Shown here: positions 50,670 through 59,200 of the stretch, one piece after another | How the letters are laid out: the number at the start of each line of letters is the position of its first letter | Numbering within the stretch: position 1 is the first letter of the stretch | From: Citrobacter sp. JGM124 | GTDB taxonomy: Bacteria > Pseudomonadota > Gammaproteobacteria > Enterobacterales > Enterobacteriaceae | Length of the DNA stretch: 64,000 nt | Direction of reading: 5' to 3' | Assembly (NCBI RefSeq): GCF_018257795.1 | Contig: NZ_JAERJD010000002.1 | Span: 248,001 to 312,000 of the forward strand | Notes under the pieces: generated by a model | Seen by the model: only the letters and a program-made list of their open reading frames with translations | Databases searched by the model: none | Told to the model about the DNA's origin: nothing | Made by a program: the position numbers and the translations under genes

Positions 50670-53426
50670 ATGAATACGAAAAATATATTTAGACAGAGTA
50701 AAATATCCTTCTCCATTTTATCTTTTTTGGCTCTCAGCACCATAAGCGCCGACGCAACCCCTGTGCCAAAAGAACAGAAGGGAAACGTGGCAATAAAGGA
50801 CAATAAACCAGAAGATATGCTGACTATCCATGCCGGTGAAACAACACACATCGACAATCAAGTCAATAATATTACAATTTCTGACGGGCATCTTAACATT
50901 CACCCAGGAGGGCTCGTTCGGGGTAATATCGAGGCTTACGGTGCACATGCTCAGGTCTATTTAAATGGCAGCACTATCGAAGGTAATGTTATCTTACACT
51001 CATTAGATGATGATGTATTTTACCCCTTAACGAGAACACTTAATATTCAAGACGCGAATATTACAGGCAATAGCCATAATTCTGCGATCACAGTAAAAGA
51101 GAGTAGCGTCTTTATTAATAATTCCCGGATAGAGAACCATACAGGAACGGGTATTACATTAATAAAGCCGACTGTAAACGGCATGTCATCGCCGAGCACA
51201 GGAAGATTTTATGGTTCAGATAGTTATATGAACCACAGTAGTATTACGGATGCAAAAAACAGTATTGCAGTACTGCGTAACAGTACGGTGAGTTCAAATA
51301 GTAATGGTGCGTACATCACTGATGGCAACATGCATATTTTTAACTCTAAAATCAATAGCGCCAGTTATTCCGGTATGATTTTTAATGGTGGGGAACTTGT
51401 GGTCTCTGGTGATTCAGGTATTTATGGTAATAATAGCCACCCGGGTCTGACACTGGTTAATGAACAAGCCGGAAAATATATCAGTAATCATGTGATCATC
51501 GATAATTCTACAGTCTATTCAAAATATAATGCGGCTATAGCAATTTACTCCAGTGACCCGAATGAAAATGATGATATTGATTTTGATAACTACTCTATGA
51601 ATGATGCATGGGTGGATATTGATGAAGAGTCATTAAACAGTTTTATAAGTTACTATTCAAATGATACAGAAAGTGATAATTCGGAGGAAACAGCCAGCGA
51701 ATATTCAGATGATACGACAAGCGAACATCTGGACAGCAGCACAACAATTATACTACGTAATAACGCACGGGTTATTAGCGATAACCATTTTGTTGCACAT
51801 TCAATGAGCCATCTGCCAGTCAGTATGCAGCTTACAGACAGCACGATTTCAGGTTGCATAAAATCGGATCCAGGGGCGGAATTTTCTTTACATCTCGATC
51901 AGAATGCTGCTTTTGATGGCTATGCAAAGAATATAACTAATATAGATTTAGCGCCACATTCGGTTTGGCAAATGACTCAGAACTCTGATGTGGAGAATAT
52001 TAATAACGCTGGTGATATTTTACTCTCAGAGGGAAATTCCGCCGTTAATGAATTACTCATCAGAAATAGTTACACTGGAAATCATGGCTTGCTTACCTTT
52101 AATGTAAAATTAGCAGATGATACTTCAATATCAGATAAATTAACTATTCTTGGTGATACTTCCGGTATCACCACCGTCAGGATCAATAATATCGGGGGCA
52201 CTGGAGACGCCACAGTCAATGGGATTGAGATCATCTCAGTAAGGGGGCTTTCTGATGGTATTTTTAAACAATCAGGCCGTATTGTTGCTGGTGCTTATGA
52301 TTATTCACTGGTTCGTGGAAAAGAAAGTCTATCTAAAAACTGGTATCTCACCAGTCAACCTTCTGCGGCTCAAACTGTGTTAACTGATACACTCACTGGG
52401 CTAACTGATGCACATATTGAACATCCTGAGGCAGAGATGTATACCCTGCGACCGGAGGCAGCAAGCTATATTACAAACCTGAATACCGCTAACAGATTGT
52501 TTCTCACTACGATGAATGACCGTGCTGCTAAAACACAATACCGGGATAGTGTCACAGGTGAAAAAAGAATGAGTAGTTTGTGGTTACGCCAGCTCGGTAA
52601 CCATAACAGCTGGCATGACAGTGACGACCAGCTAAAAACCAAGAGCACGAGCTATGTTACTCTATTAGGTGGCGATATCGGCGAGTGGAGTCCTGACAGT
52701 GTTAACCGTGTCCGTCTCGGCCTCATGGCAGGCTATGGTAAAAGTCAGAGTAAGACCCGTTCTTCAGTGACCCATTACCATTCAAAGGGCTCCATCAGCG
52801 GTTACAGCATCGGGGCTTACGGTACCTGGTTTACCAATGACAATAATAAAACCGGTCTTTATGTGGATAGCTGGTTGCAATACAACTGGTTTAATAACCA
52901 AGTAAATGGCCAGGAACTGACAAAAGAACATTACAAGTCTGAAGGCATAAACGCATCAGTTGAGGCGGGTTACACCCTGAAAATGGCTAATTTGGATGAC
53001 AAGAAAAAGGGACAAAAACACATCATTACACAAGCTCATAGCCAGGCAACATTGATGAACGTAAAAGCTAAAGACCACCGTGAAATCAACAATACACGAG
53101 TCAGCAGTAGTGGTCAGGCCAATATTCAGACACGCCTTGGTGTCAGAGCTTATTTGGAAAGTAGTCATGGAACAGATAAGGATAAACGCCACGGATTTGA
53201 ACCCTTCATTGAAACAAATTGGCTACATAACACCCGTAATTTCAGTGCCACCATGGATGGTAATCGTATTACTCTGGCAGGCGATCGTAATATCGGTGAA
53301 ATAAAAATTGGTATGTCCGGTGATATTAGTTCAAATATTCACCTGACAGGGAACATCAGCACCCAGACAGGCGATAAAGGTTATAACAACACTTCGCTAT
53401 CATTAGGGGCAAAGTACAACTTTTAA
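50670..53426 (+). CDS. AIDA-type autotransporter 1 with beta-helix passenger
   Basis: Type Va self-secreted surface protein of 918 residues. A signal peptide (hydrophobic core FSILSFLALSTI, cut after about SADA, residue 29) is followed by a passenger with many short T/N/S-rich turns typical of a right-handed beta-helix (NSTVSSNSNGAYITDGNMHI), an unusually acidic insertion at residues 296-356, a pertactin-like junction domain (about 440-560), and a 12-strand barrel from about 600 (TANRLFLTTMNDRAAKTQYR, SSLWLRQLGNHNSWHD) ending SLGAKYNF. The barrel belongs to the AIDA-I/YfaL group. Adhesion or biofilm formation is likely but not shown. No Shine-Dalgarno precedes the ATG. Confidence 0.9.
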   Translation: MNTKNIFRQSKISFSILSFLALSTISADATPVPKEQKGNVAIKDNKPEDMLTIHAGETTHIDNQVNNITISDGHLNIHPGGLVRGNIEAYGAHAQVYLNGSTIEGNVILHSLDDDVFYPLTRTLNIQDANITGNSHNSAITVKESSVFINNSRIENHTGTGITLIKPTVNGMSSPSTGRFYGSDSYMNHSSITDAKNSIAVLRNSTVSSNSNGAYITDGNMHIFNSKINSASYSGMIFNGGELVVSGDSGIYGNNSHPGLTLVNEQAGKYISNHVIIDNSTVYSKYNAAIAIYSSDPNENDDIDFDNYSMNDAWVDIDEESLNSFISYYSNDTESDNSEETASEYSDDTTSEHLDSSTTIILRNNARVISDNHFVAHSMSHLPVSMQLTDSTISGCIKSDPGAEFSLHLDQNAAFDGYAKNITNIDLAPHSVWQMTQNSDVENINNAGDILLSEGNSAVNELLIRNSYTGNHGLLTFNVKLADDTSISDKLTILGDTSGITTVRINNIGGTGDATVNGIEIISVRGLSDGIFKQSGRIVAGAYDYSLVRGKESLSKNWYLTSQPSAAQTVLTDTLTGLTDAHIEHPEAEMYTLRPEAASYITNLNTANRLFLTTMNDRAAKTQYRDSVTGEKRMSSLWLRQLGNHNSWHDSDDQLKTKSTSYVTLLGGDIGEWSPDSVNRVRLGLMAGYGKSQSKTRSSVTHYHSKGSISGYSIGAYGTWFTNDNNKTGLYVDSWLQYNWFNNQVNGQELTKEHYKSEGINASVEAGYTLKMANLDDKKKGQKHIITQAHSQATLMNVKAKDHREINNTRVSSSGQANIQTRLGVRAYLESSHGTDKDKRHGFEPFIETNWLHNTRNFSATMDGNRITLAGDRNIGEIKIGMSGDISSNIHLTGNISTQTGDKGYNNTSLSLGAKYNF

Positions 53427-53458
53427 TTCCTGGGAGATCAACGTAGTCAGCCAGATTA

Positions 53459-53512
53459 CCCCCGTACTCACAGATTAAACGTCCTGATTCAGGTCCTGTG
53501 AGTACGTCGGGG
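53459..53512 (+). terminator. Large composite hairpin after autotransporter 1
   Basis: CCCC-CGTACTCACAG pairs with CTGTGAGTACG-TC-GGGG, and the loop contains a second hairpin CCTGA/TCAGG. It begins 33 bases after the stop. No strong T-run follows (CTATTTC). Confidence 0.6.
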
Positions 53513-54603
53513 CTATTTCAACGGTCTCTTCTTCATTGCAGCGTTTTTGTTGAATATCTGCCGATTTCTGTCGATACCATTACACGTCCGGGAATCGGCT
53601 CCGGGCGAAATACCCACTTATTTGGCAGAACAAATATATTGAAGTTCCCCGTTTATGCGGCAATGGCAGAATAACATTCCAGCTATGTATTACCCTTCCC
53701 GGATGATTAAAATCTGTGAACATCAGCAGCCCATCTCCAGAATGTTACCCCAGATGAACAGGTTATTTAATACCATAAATTGTCCTGATGCAGCGTGCCG
53801 ACTGTGTTCATGTTAACAACGCTCCCTGCTATCCTGAATACCGTCCCACAGCAAAATATGTTCCTTTTTATGCTTCTGAAAAATAGCTTATGACTTACGT
53901 GCCGACTTCCATAATAAGGCGTAAAATAGTTCCTATTATTTCTCATACAATAAGAGCGGAAAATGAAAACTCACTTCTTAGTTATATTTTTCAACTCGTT
54001 ACGTGAATATTTTTAAGTTTTACTCACATTGACTGCTCAAATTAGTTTACCGGTTAATAGTTTGAAACACATGTAACTGTTTCACGCTTGAGTTACTGCC
54101 TGATTTATTAGGATAATTATTGAATGTAAAACACAATCTTTTTATCACTGAGATCCTAATGTCTAGTCACAAGCATAACTATATATGCCACTTCATATAT
54201 CATCGGCATAATTCAGCAATGCGAGAATGTCAAAAAAATGGTCAGCCTGAATAACGACCATCATCATACACCGCCACAAATGGATATTTTCACTGTTATT
54301 TATGTTCGTCTGACCCATTACTAATTTTCTACCCTATGGTCAGGGTAGTTCGCCGCTGATTTATATTTAATGTCAGTAGTCACATTAAATAATATCAGTT
54401 CCCCAATGTGGGTTAAGTATCAAAAAAACATGTGTAAGAAAGGAGATCTTCACTATGCCATAAAAATTAGCGTATCTTAATTGAAAAAACGAGAAAGTGA
54501 TATGACACTTGGAAGATAATAATGATCCGTCATCTATTTACTCTCGATCATCGCTATCCACAGAAAATAAAATCAAGTGTTTATTAATTCACATATTTAA
54601 AAT
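53513..54603. other. AT-rich spacer between the two autotransporters
   Basis: About 1.1 kb with no open frame of useful length on either strand, no insertion-sequence ends and no tRNA. The only notable element is the 17-base sequence shared with the cfa leader at 54435-54451. It may be a decayed gene or a long regulatory region. Confidence 0.55.
54435..54451 (+). repeat. 17-base element shared with the cfa leader
   Basis: TAAGAAAGGAGATCTTC differs by one base from 13918-13934. It is 171 bases upstream of the autotransporter 2 ATG. It contains a strong AAGGAG, but the ATG seven bases later opens only a two-codon frame (ATG CCA TAA). Confidence 0.5.
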
Positions 54604-54617
54604 GTAGTGGAAACTAC
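54604..54617 (+). promoter_or_regulatory. Small hairpin at the autotransporter 2 start
   Basis: GTAGT-GGAA-ACTAC forms a five-base stem with a GNRA-type loop, ending four bases before the ATG at 54622. It stands where a Shine-Dalgarno sequence would be, and none is present. Confidence 0.4.
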
Positions 54618-54621
54618 TCTT

Positions 54622-56673
54622 ATGATTAAAATTAAAAATATCAAAAAAAATAGGTTGTCTATTTTTTTAACACCTTTATTCACATTAACTATGGTATCAG
54701 CCCATGCCGTACAGCCACCGCCGCCACCGCCGCCGCCACCTATTTACGTCCCTGGATCTTCAGAGAGTCCTGAAACCTCAGATAATTCTGCAATCTCAGA
54801 ACGCCCTACGACTTCCCGAGCAGCCAATTCATATCAGACACAGCCCCGCCTCGTGGGTGATATAGGTTCCATCCTGGGAGACGCAAGGCATACTCACCCA
54901 ATGCTTGATAATGTTGATAATGTTGATAATGTTGATAATGGCGGCGTATCATCCCAGAGTAGCTCGAAAACTGCCACGCCAAGTAATCCTGTAAAAGTAA
55001 CGAAGGAACGTCTGGAAAAACGCTTCAGTGAGCAATCTATTGCCAACGGGCTGTCTGCAAAAACTGAACCTCAGGCGCAAAATGCACCTCAACATAAAAA
55101 GAAGCCTTCGGAGGGCTTCTTACGTAAGAAGGCAATAATTGAACAACACCTCGGTGGTTCAAGCACAGTACCCAGACCGCGAACCTCTGCCTTACGCCCA
55201 TCATTAACACTGCGTATCAACGACGATATCAGCACACCATCGACTGCAAGGAGCGGGCGTTTAATCAACAACGACGCCTTATCAAATCCCTTGCCTCACC
55301 ATGTGCCCCATGCCACATCAGAACGGCCTGCCAGCAATGACGCCATTCTTCCATTCCATACGCCACATCATGCACCAGAGCAGCCTGGCAGCGATGACGC
55401 CATTCTTCCATTCCATGCGCCACATCATGCACCAGAGCAGTCCGGCAGCGATGACGCCATTCTTCCGTTCCATTCGTCACATGATGCACCAGAGCAGCCT
55501 GGCAGCGATGAAGCTATCCTTCCACGCCATGAGCCGCTTATGGCACCGACAACAGGCGCGGATGATCATCCACCAGCCAATGGCAGGGAAACGGTGGCGG
55601 ACGATGGCAATAATCACCCCGTCGCCAAACCGGACATGGTGCAACACACTGTGCCATACGTTCAGCCAAAGTCTGCCCTTACCAGCCCGTTGGTACTGCA
55701 TCCAGTCACGGCCAGTTATATTGCCAACTTAAATGCAGCCAATACGCTATTTATCACCACAATGAATGATCGCACAGGTAAAGCACAGTATACCGATGCC
55801 CTTACCGGCGAGAAAAAAATCTCCAGCTTATGGTTACGTCAAACTGGCCGTCATAGCCGCTGGCGCGATACTCATGATCAGCTAGCAACCCAAAGCAATA
55901 GCTACGTCACACAGTTAGGGGGAGATGTTCTGCAATGGGGCTCCGATGGTTTCAGTCACGGGCATATTGGTTTAATGGCGGGGTATGGAAAAAGTCATAA
56001 TAAGACAACGTCTTCAATGAGCCCCGATTCTTCAAAAGGCTCGATTCATGGCTACAGTGTTGGGGGGTACGGGACATGGTTTGCTAATGATACAGACAAG
56101 TCTGGCCTGTATGTCGACAGCTGGCTGCAATATGGCTGGTTTACCAATCACGTGGATGGGCAAAACCTCAGCAAAAGCCAGTATAAATCCAAAGGCTTTA
56201 CTGCTTCTATTGAAACGGGATATACCCTTAAAATACGTGAACTTACCAAAAAACAGGAAGGCCTTAAGCAGTGGTTTATTCAGCCTCAGGCTCAAGTGAC
56301 CTGGATGGGGGTTAAGGCAAATGCGCACCGTGATACGAATAATATGCAAATCAGCAAGGGGAAAGATAATATTCAAACCCGTCTGGGTGTCAGAACCTAT
56401 TTAAAAGGGCAGCACGCGATGGACCGGAGTAAACACCGCGAATTCGAACCTTTTGTTGAAATCAACTGGATACATAACACTCATGATTTCAGTGCCACTT
56501 TCAACGATGCTCAGGCAACCCAGGCCGGTTCTCGAAATACCGCTGAAGTCAAAGTGGGTATTGCGGGGAATATCAACGCTAAAGTGAGCCTGTGGGGCCA
56601 TATTGGCACACAAGCAGGTAACAAAGGTTATAGCAATAACACCCTCAACCTGGGCATTAAATATAACTTTTAA
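54622..56673 (+). CDS. AIDA-type autotransporter 2 with Pro/His-rich repeat passenger
   Basis: Type Va autotransporter of 683 residues. The signal peptide (KIKNIKKNR, then LSIFLTPLFTLTMVSAHA) is followed at once by nine prolines (32-40). The passenger to about residue 360 is low in complexity: Ser/Thr-rich, DNV repeats at 96-106, basic KKKPSEGFLRKK near 160-170, and three 19-residue repeats DAILPFHxPHHAPEQPGSD from 240. No beta-helix is evident. The barrel (about 362-683) is clearly related to that of autotransporter 1 (TLFITTMNDRTGKAQYTDAL, SSLWLRQTGRHSRW, ending LGIKYNF). I prefer the ATG at 54622 to an in-frame GTG at 54607 because it starts a normal signal peptide. Confidence 0.88.
   Translation: MIKIKNIKKNRLSIFLTPLFTLTMVSAHAVQPPPPPPPPPIYVPGSSESPETSDNSAISERPTTSRAANSYQTQPRLVGDIGSILGDARHTHPMLDNVDNVDNVDNGGVSSQSSSKTATPSNPVKVTKERLEKRFSEQSIANGLSAKTEPQAQNAPQHKKKPSEGFLRKKAIIEQHLGGSSTVPRPRTSALRPSLTLRINDDISTPSTARSGRLINNDALSNPLPHHVPHATSERPASNDAILPFHTPHHAPEQPGSDDAILPFHAPHHAPEQSGSDDAILPFHSSHDAPEQPGSDEAILPRHEPLMAPTTGADDHPPANGRETVADDGNNHPVAKPDMVQHTVPYVQPKSALTSPLVLHPVTASYIANLNAANTLFITTMNDRTGKAQYTDALTGEKKISSLWLRQTGRHSRWRDTHDQLATQSNSYVTQLGGDVLQWGSDGFSHGHIGLMAGYGKSHNKTTSSMSPDSSKGSIHGYSVGGYGTWFANDTDKSGLYVDSWLQYGWFTNHVDGQNLSKSQYKSKGFTASIETGYTLKIRELTKKQEGLKQWFIQPQAQVTWMGVKANAHRDTNNMQISKGKDNIQTRLGVRTYLKGQHAMDRSKHREFEPFVEINWIHNTHDFSATFNDAQATQAGSRNTAEVKVGIAGNINAKVSLWGHIGTQAGNKGYSNNTLNLGIKYNF
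54907..54939 (+). repeat. Tandem 9-bp repeat GATAATGTT inside autotransporter 2
   Basis: Three exact copies and two-thirds of a fourth encode DNV-DNV-DNV-DN. The unit is a multiple of three, so gain or loss of copies changes passenger length without a frameshift. Confidence 0.9.
55339..55509 (+). repeat. Three 57-bp tandem repeats inside autotransporter 2
   Basis: Units at 55339-55395, 55396-55452 and 55453-55509, with a decayed fourth unit after them, encode 19 residues each (DAILPFH...PEQPGSD). Units 1 and 2 are nearly identical in DNA, which indicates recent duplication. Each unit carries two to four His. Confidence 0.92.
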
Positions 56674-56698
56674 TTTCAGATAGTTAATTAACCTTATG

Positions 56699-56746
56699 CC
56701 CATAGACGATTCAGTCCTCAGTTTTGAGTACGCAGATGTCTATGGG
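56699..56746 (+). terminator. Hairpin after autotransporter 2
   Basis: CCCATAGAC and GTCTATGGG are perfect arms separated by 30 bases. It lies 26 bases after the stop and before the convergent FUSC gene. As after autotransporter 1, the stem is long-looped and lacks a T-run. Confidence 0.5.
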
Positions 56747-56771
56747 TATTCCAGAAAGGAGACGCAGGGAT

Positions 56772-57779
56772 TCACGTTTCCTGACGCTTCTCTGCCCTTT
56801 TAGCATTATCTGTTTTTTCTGGCCTCATCATTTTTAGCACAACACTCGCGATGATCGCCACACTGCCCCCAATCATCGTTTCATAAACTCGCGAGAAGGG
56901 CAGTAAATAGGTTGGGTCATGAAGAAACTCCGTCTCTTCAAGAAGTAGTAATACGAACACAGTAATTGCGAAAGTTTTCGCGGTATAGTTCAGCTTTAAG
57001 AAACTCGGTAGTAAAAACACCACTACAGCCAGAATAAAGAAATAAAGTGTAATATGGGTGAAACTTACCAGATTAAACAGCACAATAATAAATAACGCCC
57101 CCAGGATGCTTCCGATAAATCTCAGGCAAGTCGTTTTTAAAATATCCAGCTCTTTCGGTCTTAACAGAACAATAAAAGTGAGAGGTGCCCAGTATGCGCG
57201 ATACAGATTGAGGGAATCAGGCAGTGCCAGGCTTAAAAAAAGAAAAGCACTATAGACTACAGCCCGTAACAGAATATGTTTTTCCCCGGTATAAATTTGT
57301 CTGGCAAAAAGACCATTTCTAAATGCACTGGTATCAAAATGTTTGCGTTTTAACAGTGCCAGACAGGACAAACTAATGGTGATACCCGTAATATAGGCCA
57401 GCGGCAGATCAATGCTCGCACTGGATAATGTCGTACCAAGGCAGGAAAATATAATCAAAAAAGGCACGGTACGATCAAAGTAAAGATCTTTGTTGTAGAC
57501 AATATAGTAAATACAGGATACGCAGAACAGATAAAAATAAAAGCCAACCGAGAGCTTTAACAAAAAGCCCAGTGCAGCCCCTGCAAGGACCAGCAGTAGC
57601 AGGCACCAAATATAAAATACATTTCCTTCTTCAGATTTTGCCTCATAAATAATATGCGTGAAAAGTACAGTGATCACGCCAAACACTGCACCAATAACGC
57701 CAAAAAACGTTGAACATACCAGACTATTTAGTATTGCTGTGATTAAAAAAACACCGTTATTGCGAAAACTAATCTGCAT
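56772..57779 (-). CDS. FUSC-family inner-membrane protein
   Basis: A 335-residue membrane protein with roughly ten hydrophobic segments in two blocks (1-150 and 165-320). The C-terminal block resembles the FUSC_2/YccS-AaeB type: YRAYWAPLTFIVLLRPKELD, TCLRFIGSILGALFIIVL and RVYETMIGGSVAIIASVVLK. Related proteins take part in efflux of aromatic acids, but this one is about half their length and has no cytoplasmic domain or AaeA-like partner nearby. AAGGGG precedes the ATG. It has no counterpart at this place in E. coli. The family is fairly sure; the substrate is unknown. Confidence 0.7.
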   Translation of the reverse strand: MQISFRNNGVFLITAILNSLVCSTFFGVIGAVFGVITVLFTHIIYEAKSEEGNVFYIWCLLLLVLAGAALGFLLKLSVGFYFYLFCVSCIYYIVYNKDLYFDRTVPFLIIFSCLGTTLSSASIDLPLAYITGITISLSCLALLKRKHFDTSAFRNGLFARQIYTGEKHILLRAVVYSAFLFLSLALPDSLNLYRAYWAPLTFIVLLRPKELDILKTTCLRFIGSILGALFIIVLFNLVSFTHITLYFFILAVVVFLLPSFLKLNYTAKTFAITVFVLLLLEETEFLHDPTYLLPFSRVYETMIGGSVAIIASVVLKMMRPEKTDNAKRAEKRQET

Positions 57780-57967
57780 GTCATCCCCTTGATGTTACCC
57801 GCGTCTTTTCCCCCTGGTGCCAATAATGCAAACCAGTACGAATTATTTGTTCAACAGATCTCTCGATATTCAACCTAACCGACGCTTTCCCATGATACAA
57901 GAGCCAATAACAGGGTTAGCCCAACCGCTGGCAGATAATAAAAAATAACAGGCCAGATTTACTCGCT

Positions 57968-57992
57968 AAAAAAGCCGGAATATTTCCGGCTT
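57968..57992 (-). terminator. Intrinsic terminator of ydiY
   Basis: GCCGGAA-TAT-TTCCGGC followed on the minus strand by six T, eight bases beyond the ydiY stop. Confidence 0.9.
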
Positions 57993-57999
57993 AGCGTCA

Positions 58000-58758
58000 C
58001 TACATTTTGTACCCAAGCGTAATTTGAGTACGCTTATCAGTGCGATCAGGTGCGGATGCAGGGGGTTCTGAATTCCAGGTAATGTAATACCCTATTTTCA
58101 GCCCAAAGTTTTCATTGATAGCCACATCAACAGCGGTTTCGGTATTCACTGTGCTGTCATCTGCCCCAAAGAACGAGACCCCTTGGGTAAATTTGGCATT
58201 ATCAGTAAACTGCCAATTGTAGATAACAGACGCATAGCCCAGCCCCTGCGTTTTATGACCACCATCAACATATTCGTCATAACGAACACCAGGACCGGCT
58301 TCCAGACGCAAGAAATGCACTGGCCCTGCCAAAACCTGGCGACCATAACCCGCAGTAAAAATATCACGTGCATGGTAACCATTGAAACGATCACTTAACC
58401 AGCTGGCCTGACCAAAAAGGTAGTTACTGTCTGACAAATTGTAACGACCACGCCCACCAACAGAATATTTTTCTGAAGAACGGACATCATTAGAAGAAGT
58501 ATTGCTCGCACTCCCCCATAGTGACCATGCCGTCACTTGTTGATACCACGTCATATTGGTATTAGCGGTCAATGAGGAACTTTTGGTGTTCCCTGATTGA
58601 GCCAGATAGCCCGCATTAATATTACCGCCAAAATCCTTCTTCGCTGTGGCCGGGTCATCCATGACAGAAAACACGGAATCATCTGCCCAGGCAAGATGAC
58701 TTAAAAACGTTCCTCCAGTCAGGAGGAGTGCTACCGGTACTGTCTTTAAAAGCTTCAT
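58000..58758 (-). CDS. ydiY: DUF481 outer-membrane-type protein YdiY
   Basis: Secreted protein of 252 residues, the E. coli YdiY length. A signal peptide (LLKTVPVALLLTGGTFLSHLAWA, quoted in part) precedes alternating beta-strand-like segments (GGNINAGYLAQSGNTKSSSL, LFGQASWLSDRFNGYHARD) that end in ITLGYKM, suggesting a small barrel. The function is unknown; the E. coli gene is reported as acid-inducible. It is divergent from yniA, with pfkB and ydiZ of E. coli missing from the interval. Confidence 0.92.
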   Translation of the reverse strand: MKLLKTVPVALLLTGGTFLSHLAWADDSVFSVMDDPATAKKDFGGNINAGYLAQSGNTKSSSLTANTNMTWYQQVTAWSLWGSASNTSSNDVRSSEKYSVGGRGRYNLSDSNYLFGQASWLSDRFNGYHARDIFTAGYGRQVLAGPVHFLRLEAGPGVRYDEYVDGGHKTQGLGYASVIYNWQFTDNAKFTQGVSFFGADDSTVNTETAVDVAINENFGLKIGYYITWNSEPPASAPDRTDKRTQITLGYKM

Positions 58759-59200
58759 TTATTAATCCATACAACACGAAAAAGATAACCGTAAATATTC
58801 GGCATGTTTCACAGGAGCCACGGATGATGGCGCGGGGAAGGAGAGCGATTATAAAAAAGCCCCGGGCACTTAGCAATGAGATCTTCATAACAATTTTTAT
58901 CACAGGGTGATTTAAAAATTGTTTATTTTCATGTGGATATGTACTTATTACTTCTTATGCTAACCATCCTGTCAGTCAGCTTTTACCGTTATTATGTCTA
59001 TGGCTATCTCCGGTAACCAGACAATGTCTGGATGCCTTGTGCTTCCATGCTTTAAGAATAGAATGCACGGGTTTGTTCTGCGCCACCGTAATGAAACAAT
59101 CAGTATGATATAAATCATGATAACTGTGCGTTCTGTCGCGGTTAGCCCGGCTTAAGCACGATAATCTGCTGATAATCTGGTCATTCGAGAGGTGTTCCAC
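58759..59200. other. Spacer between divergent ydiY and yniA
   Basis: Two promoters are expected here, but I cannot place them firmly. E. coli has pfkB and ydiZ between these genes; neither is visible. The short open frames lack support. Confidence 0.5.
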
